A stretch of DNA of 64,000 nucleotides from UBA6814 sp040753075 (lineage in GTDB: Bacteria; Desulfobacterota; Desulfovibrionia; Desulfovibrionales; Desulfovibrionaceae). A program made the translations under genes and the position numbers. The stretch spans positions 1 to 64,000 of the forward strand of contig JBFMHA010000008.1 in the NCBI GenBank assembly GCA_040753075.1, given 5' to 3'. Positions 57,520-64,000 of the stretch are shown in pieces. Each line of letters opens with the position of its first letter. The first letter of the stretch is position 1. The notes under the pieces are model-generated. The model made no database searches. It saw only the letters and a program-made list of their open reading frames with translations, and was not told where the DNA came from.

Positions 57520-57798
57520 ATGATCAAGAGCTTCGCCCACAAAGGCATTGAGACGTTCTATCAGACCGGGAGCGTCAGGGGAATTCAGGCCAAGCACGCC
57601 CCGCGTTTGGGACGGATTCTGGACCGGTTGGATGCGGCGGACCAGGTGCGGGACATGGATGCGCCCGGGTATGACCTGCATCCCCTCAAGGGTGACCTGG
57701 CGGGGCACTGGTCAGTGAAGGTTTCAGGCAACTGGCGGCTGACCTTCCGGTTCGAGGGCGGCCATGCCTACGTCGTGAACTACCTGGATTATCACTAG
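57520..57798 (+). CDS. higB: HigB-type RelE-superfamily toxin
   Basis: A 92-residue mRNA interferase-type toxin. MIKSFAHKGIETFYQTG, the LHPLKGDLAGHWSVKVSGNW core and the C-terminal NYLDYH match HigB. These toxins cut mRNA on the ribosome when HigA is lost. The ATG at 57520 is the family start; a TTG at 57481 would precede the promoter -35. Toxin before antitoxin is the higBA order. The antitoxin starts 10 bases downstream. Confidence 0.9.
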   Translation: MIKSFAHKGIETFYQTGSVRGIQAKHAPRLGRILDRLDAADQVRDMDAPGYDLHPLKGDLAGHWSVKVSGNWRLTFRFEGGHAYVVNYLDYH

Positions 57799-57808
57799 GA
57801 GGCCGGCC

Positions 57809-58132
57809 ATGAAGCGCAAGACCCGCAAGCCCACGCACCCCGGGGCCATCATCCGGCACGACTACCTGGAGCCCCTGGACCTCACGGTCACCGCCCTGGC
57901 CGCGCACCTCGGGGTCAGCCGCAAGCATCTCTCCCAGGTGGTGAACGAGAAGGTAGGCGTCACCACCGCCCTGGCCCTCCGCCTCTCCCGCGCCTTCAAC
58001 ACCACCCCCGACCTCTGGCTCAACCTCCAGCGCAAGCGCGACCTCTGGGAGGCCGAGCAGCAGAGCCCGGACTGGGAAAAGGTGGCGGTCCTGCCGGGGC
58101 TTGTGGAAGAGGGGCGGGGGCAGTCTATCTGA
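57809..58132 (+). CDS. higA: HigA-type antitoxin (XRE-family HTH)
   Basis: A 107-residue antitoxin and autorepressor. THPGAIIRHDYLEPLDLTVTAL and the HTH LAAHLGVSRKHLSQVVNEK, followed by TALALRLSRAFNTTPDLWLNLQ, are typical of HigA. AGGAGG lies before the ATG. The C-terminus (about 85-107) is variable. It neutralises HigB and probably represses the promoter upstream. Confidence 0.92.
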   Translation: MKRKTRKPTHPGAIIRHDYLEPLDLTVTALAAHLGVSRKHLSQVVNEKVGVTTALALRLSRAFNTTPDLWLNLQRKRDLWEAEQQSPDWEKVAVLPGLVEEGRGQSI

Positions 58133-58178
58133 TTTCAACTTTTCTTCGTCTCGCTTCTGCGGTACAGGGTAACCCATC

Positions 58179-58382
58179 ATGCCCGAAGCCGTCACCTTCA
58201 CCCAAGCCCGCCGGAATTGGACCGCCCTTCTGGACCGCGTTGTGGACGACCACAACCCCCTCATCATCACCCGCCACAAGGCCAAGCCGGTGGTGGTGAT
58301 GGCGTTGGAGGATTGTAGGGCAATTCAAGAGAGGTTGAAAAAACCTATACGATATATTTGTGGGGATAGTATGGGGCGCTAA
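58179..58382 (+). CDS. Phd/YefM-family antitoxin, shortened C-terminus
   Basis: A 67-residue protein whose first 50 residues are a normal Phd/YefM DNA-binding part (VTFTQARRNWTALLDRVV, then ITRHKAKPVVVMALEDCRAIQE). After about residue 53 the sequence changes to KKPIRYICGDSMGR and stops, where a normal member would have 20-35 more residues that bind the toxin. The base composition also drops to AT-rich exactly there. No toxin gene follows. I read it as a truncated antitoxin made by a recombination or insertion event, though it might still bind DNA. Confidence 0.75.
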   Translation: MPEAVTFTQARRNWTALLDRVVDDHNPLIITRHKAKPVVVMALEDCRAIQERLKKPIRYICGDSMGR

Positions 58383-58400
58383 CGAGGTGAGGGCAGCATA

Positions 58401-58925
58401 ATGAAGCGTAAAAAAAATACCATTAAATATCGTAACATCTTATCAAGGCTGACTGGATTCTCTACGCCACTGTTCGGTGTACAATGGAATCCATCGGAAC
58501 CAGAACGGGAAATCGTTCGCCGTCTTCTCACATTCCTTGAAGACCGGCGCGTACTATATGTTCCAAGGAATTTGGAGGTTGAGAGCGAAGTTGAACATTC
58601 AGTTTTGCAGATACGTGAGGAATTGACAAAGACATTACAATATCTTTCGGAGAATTCAAATGCTTCTGGCTCAGTAAGAGCAATGCGGACAGCCTGCCGT
58701 AAATTTCTGACAGAACCATATCCTGTTTTTCCGAACACGCCAAGGAGGGGGGAGCGAGATTGGGGGCCTTGGATGCATCGAGGAGAATTTTCTGACGGCT
58801 TTTTTGTCGCACTCGGGGAGTTAAGAAGCGTTTTCGGTATCCACATCGCAACGCTTTCAGTTAGTTATGGTATAGACTTAGAAGAAGACATTGCCTCGAT
58901 CCTTCCAGCGCAAGGGGAGGATTGA
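58401..58925 (+). CDS. Hypothetical protein, AT-rich gene
   Basis: A 174-residue protein of unknown function. It opens with a basic stretch (MKRKKNTIKYRNILSRLTGF) followed by STPLFGVQWNPSEPEREIVRR, FLEDRRVLYVPRNLEVESEV and a region near RAMRTACRKFLTEPYP, which I recall from a widespread uncharacterised family in mobile regions. No catalytic motif, signal peptide or membrane segment is visible. By my line counts the gene is roughly 44% G+C against about two thirds nearby, and its codon use is unlike the neighbours, so it was acquired recently. It is between a truncated antitoxin and an HTH remnant. Confidence 0.75.
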   Translation: MKRKKNTIKYRNILSRLTGFSTPLFGVQWNPSEPEREIVRRLLTFLEDRRVLYVPRNLEVESEVEHSVLQIREELTKTLQYLSENSNASGSVRAMRTACRKFLTEPYPVFPNTPRRGERDWGPWMHRGEFSDGFFVALGELRSVFGIHIATLSVSYGIDLEEDIASILPAQGED

Positions 58926-58932
58926 CTCTCTA

Positions 58933-59060
58933 TCACTCCCTCAACTGCTCCCACTCCACCCTCATCGCCTCTGCAATCCTCTTGAGCGTCACCACCCGCG
59001 GCCTTGTGCCCTTGGCTTCCATTTGGGCGTAGGCGGGGCGGGTGACGCTGAGGCGGCGGG
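58933..59060 (-). pseudogene. Remnant of an XRE-family HTH antitoxin
   Basis: The minus strand encodes LSVTRPAYAQMEAKGTRPRV followed by VTLKRIAEAMRVEWEQLRE and a stop, which is the second half of an HTH_XRE domain typical of HigA/RelB-type antitoxins. The N-terminal half (the first two helices and start codon) is missing, replaced by the 3' end of the hypothetical gene at 59063. GC content is normal for the genome. A decayed toxin-antitoxin locus is the simplest reading. Confidence 0.65.
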
Positions 59061-59062
59061 TG

Positions 59063-59542
59063 TTACCCCTCGTCCACCAGCGGCTTGTGTCTCGCCAAGT
59101 CATAAAACCCGTGCACCGGGAACGGTAAGGGGTAGTTCGGGACCTGGTCGAAGCGGATGAAGCCCACGGTCTTGCCTTCGGGGATGTCGGAGAGGGGGCG
59201 CAGGCCGAGGGGGATGGGGAATTCGAGGGTCTGGCCGGTGAGGGCGCTCACCCGGTCGCCGTAGCGTTCCTTGAGGTAGTCCACCACCTGGTTGCGCTCG
59301 TCCGCGGTGAAGGCCTCCAGGAGCAGGCGGCGGCTGCCCTCGGCGTCGTCGCGGCCGGGCTCCACCGGCTCGCCCAGGAGCCGCTCCCAGGGCCAGGCCT
59401 CGGCCTCGGCCGGGTCCACCGCCGGCCGGAACAGGTGGACCTCCACGTCGCGGCGGCCCTTGAAGCTCAGGATGACCATGGTGAGCACATAGGCCCGGGA
59501 CACGGGCGGCTGCTGGGCCGGGGCGAGGATGTCGACGCGCAT
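59063..59542 (-). CDS. Conserved-looking hypothetical protein
   Basis: A 159-residue soluble protein I do not recognise. It begins MRVDILAPAQQPPVSRAYVL, has a hydrophobic strand VLTMVILSFKGRRDVEVHLF, an acidic middle and ends PFPVHGFYDLARHKPLVDEG. GC content and codon use are normal for the genome, and AAGGAG precedes the ATG at 59542, so it is a real native gene. An in-frame start at 59602 would add 20 residues. It is divergent from uvrB; the gap 59543-59721 carries both leaders. Confidence 0.72.
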   Translation of the reverse strand: MRVDILAPAQQPPVSRAYVLTMVILSFKGRRDVEVHLFRPAVDPAEAEAWPWERLLGEPVEPGRDDAEGSRRLLLEAFTADERNQVVDYLKERYGDRVSALTGQTLEFPIPLGLRPLSDIPEGKTVGFIRFDQVPNYPLPFPVHGFYDLARHKPLVDEG

Positions 59543-59721
59543 TGCGGGCTCCTTGACGGGAGGCCGCTGCCTCCCGGGATGGTTTGGGTCCTGGTCGCGC
59601 ACAGTGCGACGCGCAACCTGCGTCCTTCTTACGAAATCTGCGCGGGCCTGTGAAGCCTCCCGTGCAGCAGGCTGTTTTCCGGCCTTTACGCCCGCTGCCG
59701 GCGCGGGTACAAGCCGGGGGC

Positions 59722-61731
59722 ATGAGCCAACCCTTCCAACTCGTGAGCCCCTATGCGCCCACCGGCGACCAGCCCGAGGCCATCGCCGCCATCGCGGCCA
59801 ACCTGGAGCAGGGCGTGCGCGACCAGGTGCTGCTGGGCGTCACCGGCTCGGGCAAGACCTTCACCATGGCCTGCGTGGCCGCGGCCGTGAACCGGCCCAC
59901 CCTGGTCCTGGCCCACAACAAGACCCTGGCCGCCCAGCTCTACAACGAGTTCCGCCAGCTCTTCCCGCACAACGCGGTGGAATACTTCGTCTCGTACTAC
60001 GACTACTACCAGCCCGAGGCCTACCTGCCGCACTCGGACCTCTACATCGAGAAGGACTCGTCCATCAACGACGAGATCGAGAAGCTGCGCCACTCCGCGA
60101 CCCACGCCCTGCTGACCCGGCGGGACGTGCTCATCGTGGCCTCGGTGTCCTGCATCTACGGCCTGGGCTCGCCGGAGTACTACGCCAAGATGGTCCTGCC
60201 CGTGGAGGCCGGCCAGCGCCTGGCCATGGACGCCTTCGCCCGCCGCCTGGTGGAGATCCACTACGAGCGCAACGACTACGACTTCCACCGCGGCGCGTTC
60301 CGGGTGCGCGGGGACGCGCTGGAGATCATCCCGGCCTACCGCGAGAACCGCGCCCTGCGCCTTTCCTTCTTCGGCGACGAGCTGGAGTCCATCCAGGAGA
60401 CCGACCCCCTCACCGGGGAGGTCCTGGGCGAACTGGCCAAGACCGTGATCTTCCCGGCCAGCCACTACGTGTCCGACCGGGAGAACCTGGCCCGGGCCAT
60501 GGCCGACATCCGGACCGAGCTGGGCGAACGGCTCCGCCAATTCCGGGACGGCAACCAGCTGGTCGAGGCCCAGCGCCTGGAGCAGCGCACCCAGCTCGAC
60601 CTGGAGATGGTCGAGGAGCTGGGCTACTGCAACGGCATCGAGAACTACTCGCGCCACCTGGACGGCCGCGCCGCGGGCCAGCCGCCGGCCACGCTCCTGG
60701 ACTATTTCCCCGAGGACTTCGTGCTCTTCGTGGACGAGTCCCACGTGACCCTGCCCCAGGTGCGGGGCATGTTCAACGGCGACCGCTCCCGCAAGCAGAC
60801 CCTGGTGGACTACGGGTTCCGTCTGCCCTCGGCCCTGGACAACCGGCCGCTCAACTTCGACGAGTTCCTGGAGCACGTCAACCAGGTGGTCTACGTCTCG
60901 GCCACGCCGGGCCAGTGGGAGTTGGAGCGCAGCCAGGGCCTGCTGGCCGAGCAGATCATCCGGCCCACCGGCCTGGTGGACCCCCGGGTGGAGGTGCGGC
61001 CCGTGGCCGGCCAGATGGACGACCTGCTGGGCGAGTGCCGCAAGGCCATGGAGCAGGGCGGCCGGGTGCTGGTGACCACCCTGACCAAGCGCATGGCCGA
61101 GGACCTCACCGAGTTCGCGCAAAACCGCGGGTTGAATGCGCGCTACCTGCACTCGGACATCGACACCCTGGAGCGGGTGGCCATCATCCAGGCCCTGCGC
61201 GCCGGGGAGTTCGACGTGCTGGTGGGCATCAACCTGCTGCGCGAGGGCCTGGACATCCCGGAGGTGTCCCTGGTGGCCATCCTGGACGCGGACAAGGAGG
61301 GCTTCCTGCGCTCCGCCCAGTCCCTGGTCCAGACCTTCGGCCGGGCCGCGCGCAACGTGCTGGGCCGGGTGCTGCTCTACGCCGACAACGTGACCCCCTC
61401 CATGCGCGCGGCCATGGACGAAACCTCCCGCCGCCGGGCCCGGCAGGAGGAGTACAACATCCGGCACGGCATAACCCCCGAGACAATCCGGAAGAAATTG
61501 GATAACGTACTCGAGGCCGGGGCCGGGAATGACCGGCGGGAAGGCCTGGCCGAGGCGGCGGAGGACTCCGCGCGCTACGGCCGGGACCCCCGGAAGCTGG
61601 CCGCGGAGATCAAGCTGATGGAGAGGGAGATGCGGGCCCTGGCCAAGGACCTGGAGTTCGAGCGGGCAGCGGCCCTGCGCGACCGGATCTCGGCGCTGCG
61701 CGAGGTGTTGCGCGCCGCGGAGGGAGCATAG
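59722..61731 (+). CDS. uvrB: Excinuclease ABC subunit B
   Basis: Damage-verifying helicase of nucleotide excision repair. The 669-residue product has Walker A GVTGSGKT at 39-46, the beta-hairpin region YFVSYYDYYQPEAYLPHSDL, motif II VDESHV, motif VI QTFGRAARN and a C-terminal UVR motif (LEFERAAALRDRISALRE) that binds UvrC. The ATG at 59722 is the family start; the frame upstream is unrelated. It overlaps the next gene by one base. Confidence 0.97.
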   Translation: MSQPFQLVSPYAPTGDQPEAIAAIAANLEQGVRDQVLLGVTGSGKTFTMACVAAAVNRPTLVLAHNKTLAAQLYNEFRQLFPHNAVEYFVSYYDYYQPEAYLPHSDLYIEKDSSINDEIEKLRHSATHALLTRRDVLIVASVSCIYGLGSPEYYAKMVLPVEAGQRLAMDAFARRLVEIHYERNDYDFHRGAFRVRGDALEIIPAYRENRALRLSFFGDELESIQETDPLTGEVLGELAKTVIFPASHYVSDRENLARAMADIRTELGERLRQFRDGNQLVEAQRLEQRTQLDLEMVEELGYCNGIENYSRHLDGRAAGQPPATLLDYFPEDFVLFVDESHVTLPQVRGMFNGDRSRKQTLVDYGFRLPSALDNRPLNFDEFLEHVNQVVYVSATPGQWELERSQGLLAEQIIRPTGLVDPRVEVRPVAGQMDDLLGECRKAMEQGGRVLVTTLTKRMAEDLTEFAQNRGLNARYLHSDIDTLERVAIIQALRAGEFDVLVGINLLREGLDIPEVSLVAILDADKEGFLRSAQSLVQTFGRAARNVLGRVLLYADNVTPSMRAAMDETSRRRARQEEYNIRHGITPETIRKKLDNVLEAGAGNDRREGLAEAAEDSARYGRDPRKLAAEIKLMEREMRALAKDLEFERAAALRDRISALREVLRAAEGA

Positions 61732-62777
61732 TGCGCCTGCGTTTGCCCAACACCCGGCTGGCCATGCTGCGGGTCCAGCAGCGCTACGGGTCCTTCGCCC
61801 CGTTCGTTCTGGCCCTGGTCAACCTGCTCATCATCTTCTTCGGGGCCATCCTGGGCTACATGTACCTGGAGGGCTGGAGCTACCTGGACAGCTTCTACAT
61901 GGTGGTCATCACCCTGGCCACAGTGGGCTTCCAGGAGGTCCATCCGCTTTCGGACAAAGGCCGCCTTTTCACCTCCTTCCTGATTCTCTTCGGGGTGGGG
62001 AACTTCGCCTTCTTGGTGGGGGCCTTCACCCAGATCCTGGTGGAGGGCCGGCTGCAAACCATCTGGGGGAGGCGCAGGGTGCAGAGGACCATCGACAAGC
62101 TCAAGAACCACATCGTGGTGTGCGGCTTCGGCCGCATCGGCAGCATCGCGGTCCGGGAGATCATCCGGGAGGGCCTGCCCGTGGTGGTCATCGAGAAGAA
62201 TCCGGCCCTGGCGGACCGGATGGAGGAGAAGGAGATCCTCTACGTGAGCGGCGACGCCACGGCTGACGACGTGCTGGAGCGGGCCGGGCTCATGCGGGCC
62301 AAGGCGCTCATCGCCGCCCTGTCCAACGAGGCGGCCAACGTCTACGTCTGCCTCATCGCCCGCCAGCTCCGGCCGGACCTGCGCATAGTGGCCCGGGCCG
62401 ACTCCGAGGAGCACATCCCGCGACTGCAGCGCGCCGGCGCGGACCGGGTGCTCATGCCCCACATCCTGGGCGGGGTGCGCATGGCCCAGAGCGTGGTCAA
62501 GCCCGCAGTCACCAGCTTTCTGGAGATGGGCCTCACCGAGCGCGGCCTGGACCTCCAGATGGAGGAGCTGGAGATATCCCCCCGCTCGGAGCTGGCCGGC
62601 AAGAATTTGATGGAGTCCCGGATCCGGCAGCGTTTCAACCTCATCGTCATCGGCATCAAGAAGGCCTCGGGCGAGATGCTCTTCAATCCCGGCGCGGAAT
62701 CGGTGATCGATGCCGGGGACACCATCATCGTGGTCGGCGGCCAGGACAACCTGGCCGAACTCTGGGAGATCGCCTGA
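61731..62777 (+). CDS. Potassium channel family protein with RCK (TrkA-N/C) domains
   Basis: A 348-residue channel subunit. Two TM helices (FVLALVNLLIIFFGAILGY and FTSFLILFGVGNFAFLVGAF) flank a pore loop with selectivity filter TLATVGFQEV (TVGF, not TVGYGD). The cytoplasmic RCK part has a Rossmann motif VVCGFGRIGSIAVREI and a C-terminal TrkA-C domain (residues about 255-348). This is a calcium- or nucleotide-gated K+ channel design; ligand unknown. The GTG at 61731 overlaps the uvrB stop. Confidence 0.88.
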   Translation: MRLRLPNTRLAMLRVQQRYGSFAPFVLALVNLLIIFFGAILGYMYLEGWSYLDSFYMVVITLATVGFQEVHPLSDKGRLFTSFLILFGVGNFAFLVGAFTQILVEGRLQTIWGRRRVQRTIDKLKNHIVVCGFGRIGSIAVREIIREGLPVVVIEKNPALADRMEEKEILYVSGDATADDVLERAGLMRAKALIAALSNEAANVYVCLIARQLRPDLRIVARADSEEHIPRLQRAGADRVLMPHILGGVRMAQSVVKPAVTSFLEMGLTERGLDLQMEELEISPRSELAGKNLMESRIRQRFNLIVIGIKKASGEMLFNPGAESVIDAGDTIIVVGGQDNLAELWEIA

Positions 62778-62780
62778 CCC

Positions 62781-63488
62781 ATGCCCGGAATCTCGCAGCG
62801 CGGCGCCGGTCGCGTGCAGGTGGTCGTGGCCCGCTACCGGGAGGACGTGTCCTGGGTGGAGGAGCTCGGCCTGCCCGCCGTGGTCTACGACAAGTCCGGG
62901 GAGCCCGGACCCAACGCCCTGCCCAACGTGGGCCGGGAGGCGCACACCTATCTCTGGCACCTGGCCTACACCTATCCTGATTTCGCGGACTACACCGTGT
63001 TCCTCCAGGGATCGCCCTTCGCCCACCTGGAGTGGGGGGCCCTGGCCGAGCTCCAGAAGCTGGTGACCGACGCGGTGCGCAGCGAGGCCGGGTTCAAGGG
63101 CCTGGCCCGCTACCGCCTGCGCTGCGACGGCCTGGGCCGGCCCCACGACATGCGAGACCCGGAGAAGCAGGGCCGCTGGGCCGGCTGGGGCAAGGACATC
63201 CCGGTGGCCGAGGTCTACCGGAAGCTCTTCGCGGGCAAGGCCCCGGAGACCTTCATCGCCCGCGGCGCGGCCGGGCTGTTCGTGGTCCGGCGGGAGCGCA
63301 TTCTGGTCCGGCCGCGGGAGTTCTATCTCCTGGCTCTGGCCCTGACCGAGGCCGATCCCCGGGACGAGAACAACACCGGCCACGCCTTCGAACGGCTGTG
63401 GCAGGTGATGTTCAACGGCTCGCCGGCCCTCAACCGCGACGACTACGCCGAGCAGCTGGCCGCGGCGCAGGCCCGGAGAGGACGGTGA
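62781..63488 (+). CDS. DUF3431 domain protein
   Basis: A 235-residue protein resembling the DUF3431 family. VQVVVARYREDVSWVEEL, VYDKSG, NVGREAHTYLWHLAYTYPDF and TVFLQGSPFAHLEW are family-like and recall nucleotide-sugar or glycan-related enzymes of the GT-A type, but no activity is established. It lies 3 bases after the channel gene and overlaps the ligA start by 4 bases, so it is in the same transcript. Confidence 0.82.
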   Translation: MPGISQRGAGRVQVVVARYREDVSWVEELGLPAVVYDKSGEPGPNALPNVGREAHTYLWHLAYTYPDFADYTVFLQGSPFAHLEWGALAELQKLVTDAVRSEAGFKGLARYRLRCDGLGRPHDMRDPEKQGRWAGWGKDIPVAEVYRKLFAGKAPETFIARGAAGLFVVRRERILVRPREFYLLALALTEADPRDENNTGHAFERLWQVMFNGSPALNRDDYAEQLAAAQARRGR

Positions 63489-64000
63489 GCCTCCCGTCCG
63501 AGGTCCGCAGGCGGGCCGAGGAATTGCGCCGGCGGATCGAGCACCACAACCACCGCTACTACGTGCTCGACGCCCCGGAGATCTCCGACGCCGAGTACGA
63601 CGCGCTGTTCCGGGAGCTGCAGGCCCTGGAGAAGGCCCATCCCGAACTGGACGATCCCAATTCCCCCACCCGGCGGGTGGGCGGGGAGATATTGTCCGAG
63701 TTGGTCCCGTATGCGCACCGGCAGCGGATGTACAGTCTGGACAACGGGATGGACCTGGACGAGTGGCGGGAGTTCGCGGCCAGCCTGCCCCGCGCCCTGC
63801 GCGACCGGATGCGCCAGGACATGCTGGAGGAGTTCGCGGAGGCGTTCGTCCCGGTCCCGGACGAGAAGGCGCGCGTCAGGATCACGAAGGAGCTCGGCAG
63901 CGGCCTGGACGACGCCCTGTCCGTGGAGCTCCCGGACGCGGCGGTCATCGCCGGGGTGTTCCGGCGCGCGTTCCGGCCCCTGGTCCCGCCCAGCCTGCGG
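63485..64000 (+). CDS. ligA: NAD-dependent DNA ligase LigA (5' part, runs off the window)
   Basis: N-terminal 172 residues of LigA, which seals nicks using NAD+. Domain Ia (LRRRIEHHNHRYYVLDAPEI, then SDAEYDALFRELQALE and HPELDDPNSPTRRVGG) is clear. After MYSLDNGMDLDEWREFAASL the sequence continues with about 75 charged residues before the window ends, where other LigA proteins soon reach the catalytic KxDG; that motif is not yet seen. The extra segment agrees with what I recall of Desulfovibrio LigA. Start is GTG with GGAGAGGA upstream, overlapping DUF3431. Confidence 0.92.
   Translation, partial: MSLPSEVRRRAEELRRRIEHHNHRYYVLDAPEISDAEYDALFRELQALEKAHPELDDPNSPTRRVGGEILSELVPYAHRQRMYSLDNGMDLDEWREFAASLPRALRDRMRQDMLEEFAEAFVPVPDEKARVRITKELGSGLDDALSVELPDAAVIAGVFRRAFRPLVPPSLR

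Overview
The window is a GC-rich bacterial chromosome segment, about two thirds G+C by eye, almost fully coding and free of insertion sequences, prophage, CRISPR arrays and rRNA. The combination of a HesB-type selenoprotein gene, a CarD-like regulator, the order ispE, tRNA-Gln, prs, rplY, pth, carD, a lone pyruvate:ferredoxin oxidoreductase gamma subunit and a LigA with an extra N-terminal segment points to a Desulfovibrio-like member of the Desulfobacterota. That placement is inference from gene content; there is no rRNA here to confirm it.

Layout. 1-5.6 kb: replication and repair (dnaX, ybaB, recR, recD2) with porC between recR and recD2. 5.6-11.05 kb: a tightly overlapping cell-surface run (methyltransferase-glycosyltransferase fusion, methyltransferase, membrane glycosyltransferase, flippase-like membrane protein) ending in thiD. 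11.1-17.3 kb: tRNA-Leu, then tig, clpP, clpX and lon. 17.3-19.7 kb (minus): a glycosyltransferase, an FkbM-type methyltransferase, and a HesB-like gene with an in-frame UGA that is most simply read as selenocysteine. 19.9-30.1 kb: pyrR, then a long minus-strand run: rho, a secreted M48 protease, a macrodomain protein, hslV, a hybrid histidine kinase with response regulator, hslU and argB. 30.4-35.9 kb (minus): degP-type protease, ispE, tRNA-Gln, prs, rplY, pth, carD.

36.2-42.7 kb: tRNA-Arg, a sensor kinase on the minus strand, and a three-gene signalling operon (Cache/PAS kinase, receiver protein, HD-GYP response regulator). 42.8-44.8 kb: a lipoprotein, an M29 aminopeptidase and infA. 45-52.3 kb: a complete chemosensory operon (soluble MCP-like protein, STAS protein, cheY, cheA, cheR, cheD, cheB) that has no separate cheW; its promoter start carries a perfect GAAC-N4-GTTC palindrome. 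A 127-bp near-palindromic repeat closes this operon. 52.4-57.4 kb: DUF190 and CrcB (fluoride export), a CYTH protein, then clpS, clpA and aat, which together form a bacterial N-degron pathway. 57.5-59.06 kb: a small accessory patch with higBA, a shortened Phd/YefM antitoxin, an AT-rich gene of unknown function and an HTH-antitoxin remnant. 59.1-64 kb: a hypothetical gene, uvrB, a K+ channel with RCK domain, a DUF3431 protein and the 5' part of ligA.

Protein quality control is unusually concentrated: trigger factor, ClpXP, Lon, HslUV, ClpAS with Aat, a DegP-type protease and an M48 protease all lie within 64 kb. Points most worth a second look are the selenoprotein gene, the operator-like palindrome on the chemosensory promoter, the split hslV/hslU pair, the palindromic repeat and the toxin-antitoxin patch. 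Promoter calls rest on visual matches to sigma-70-type hexamers and are tentative.
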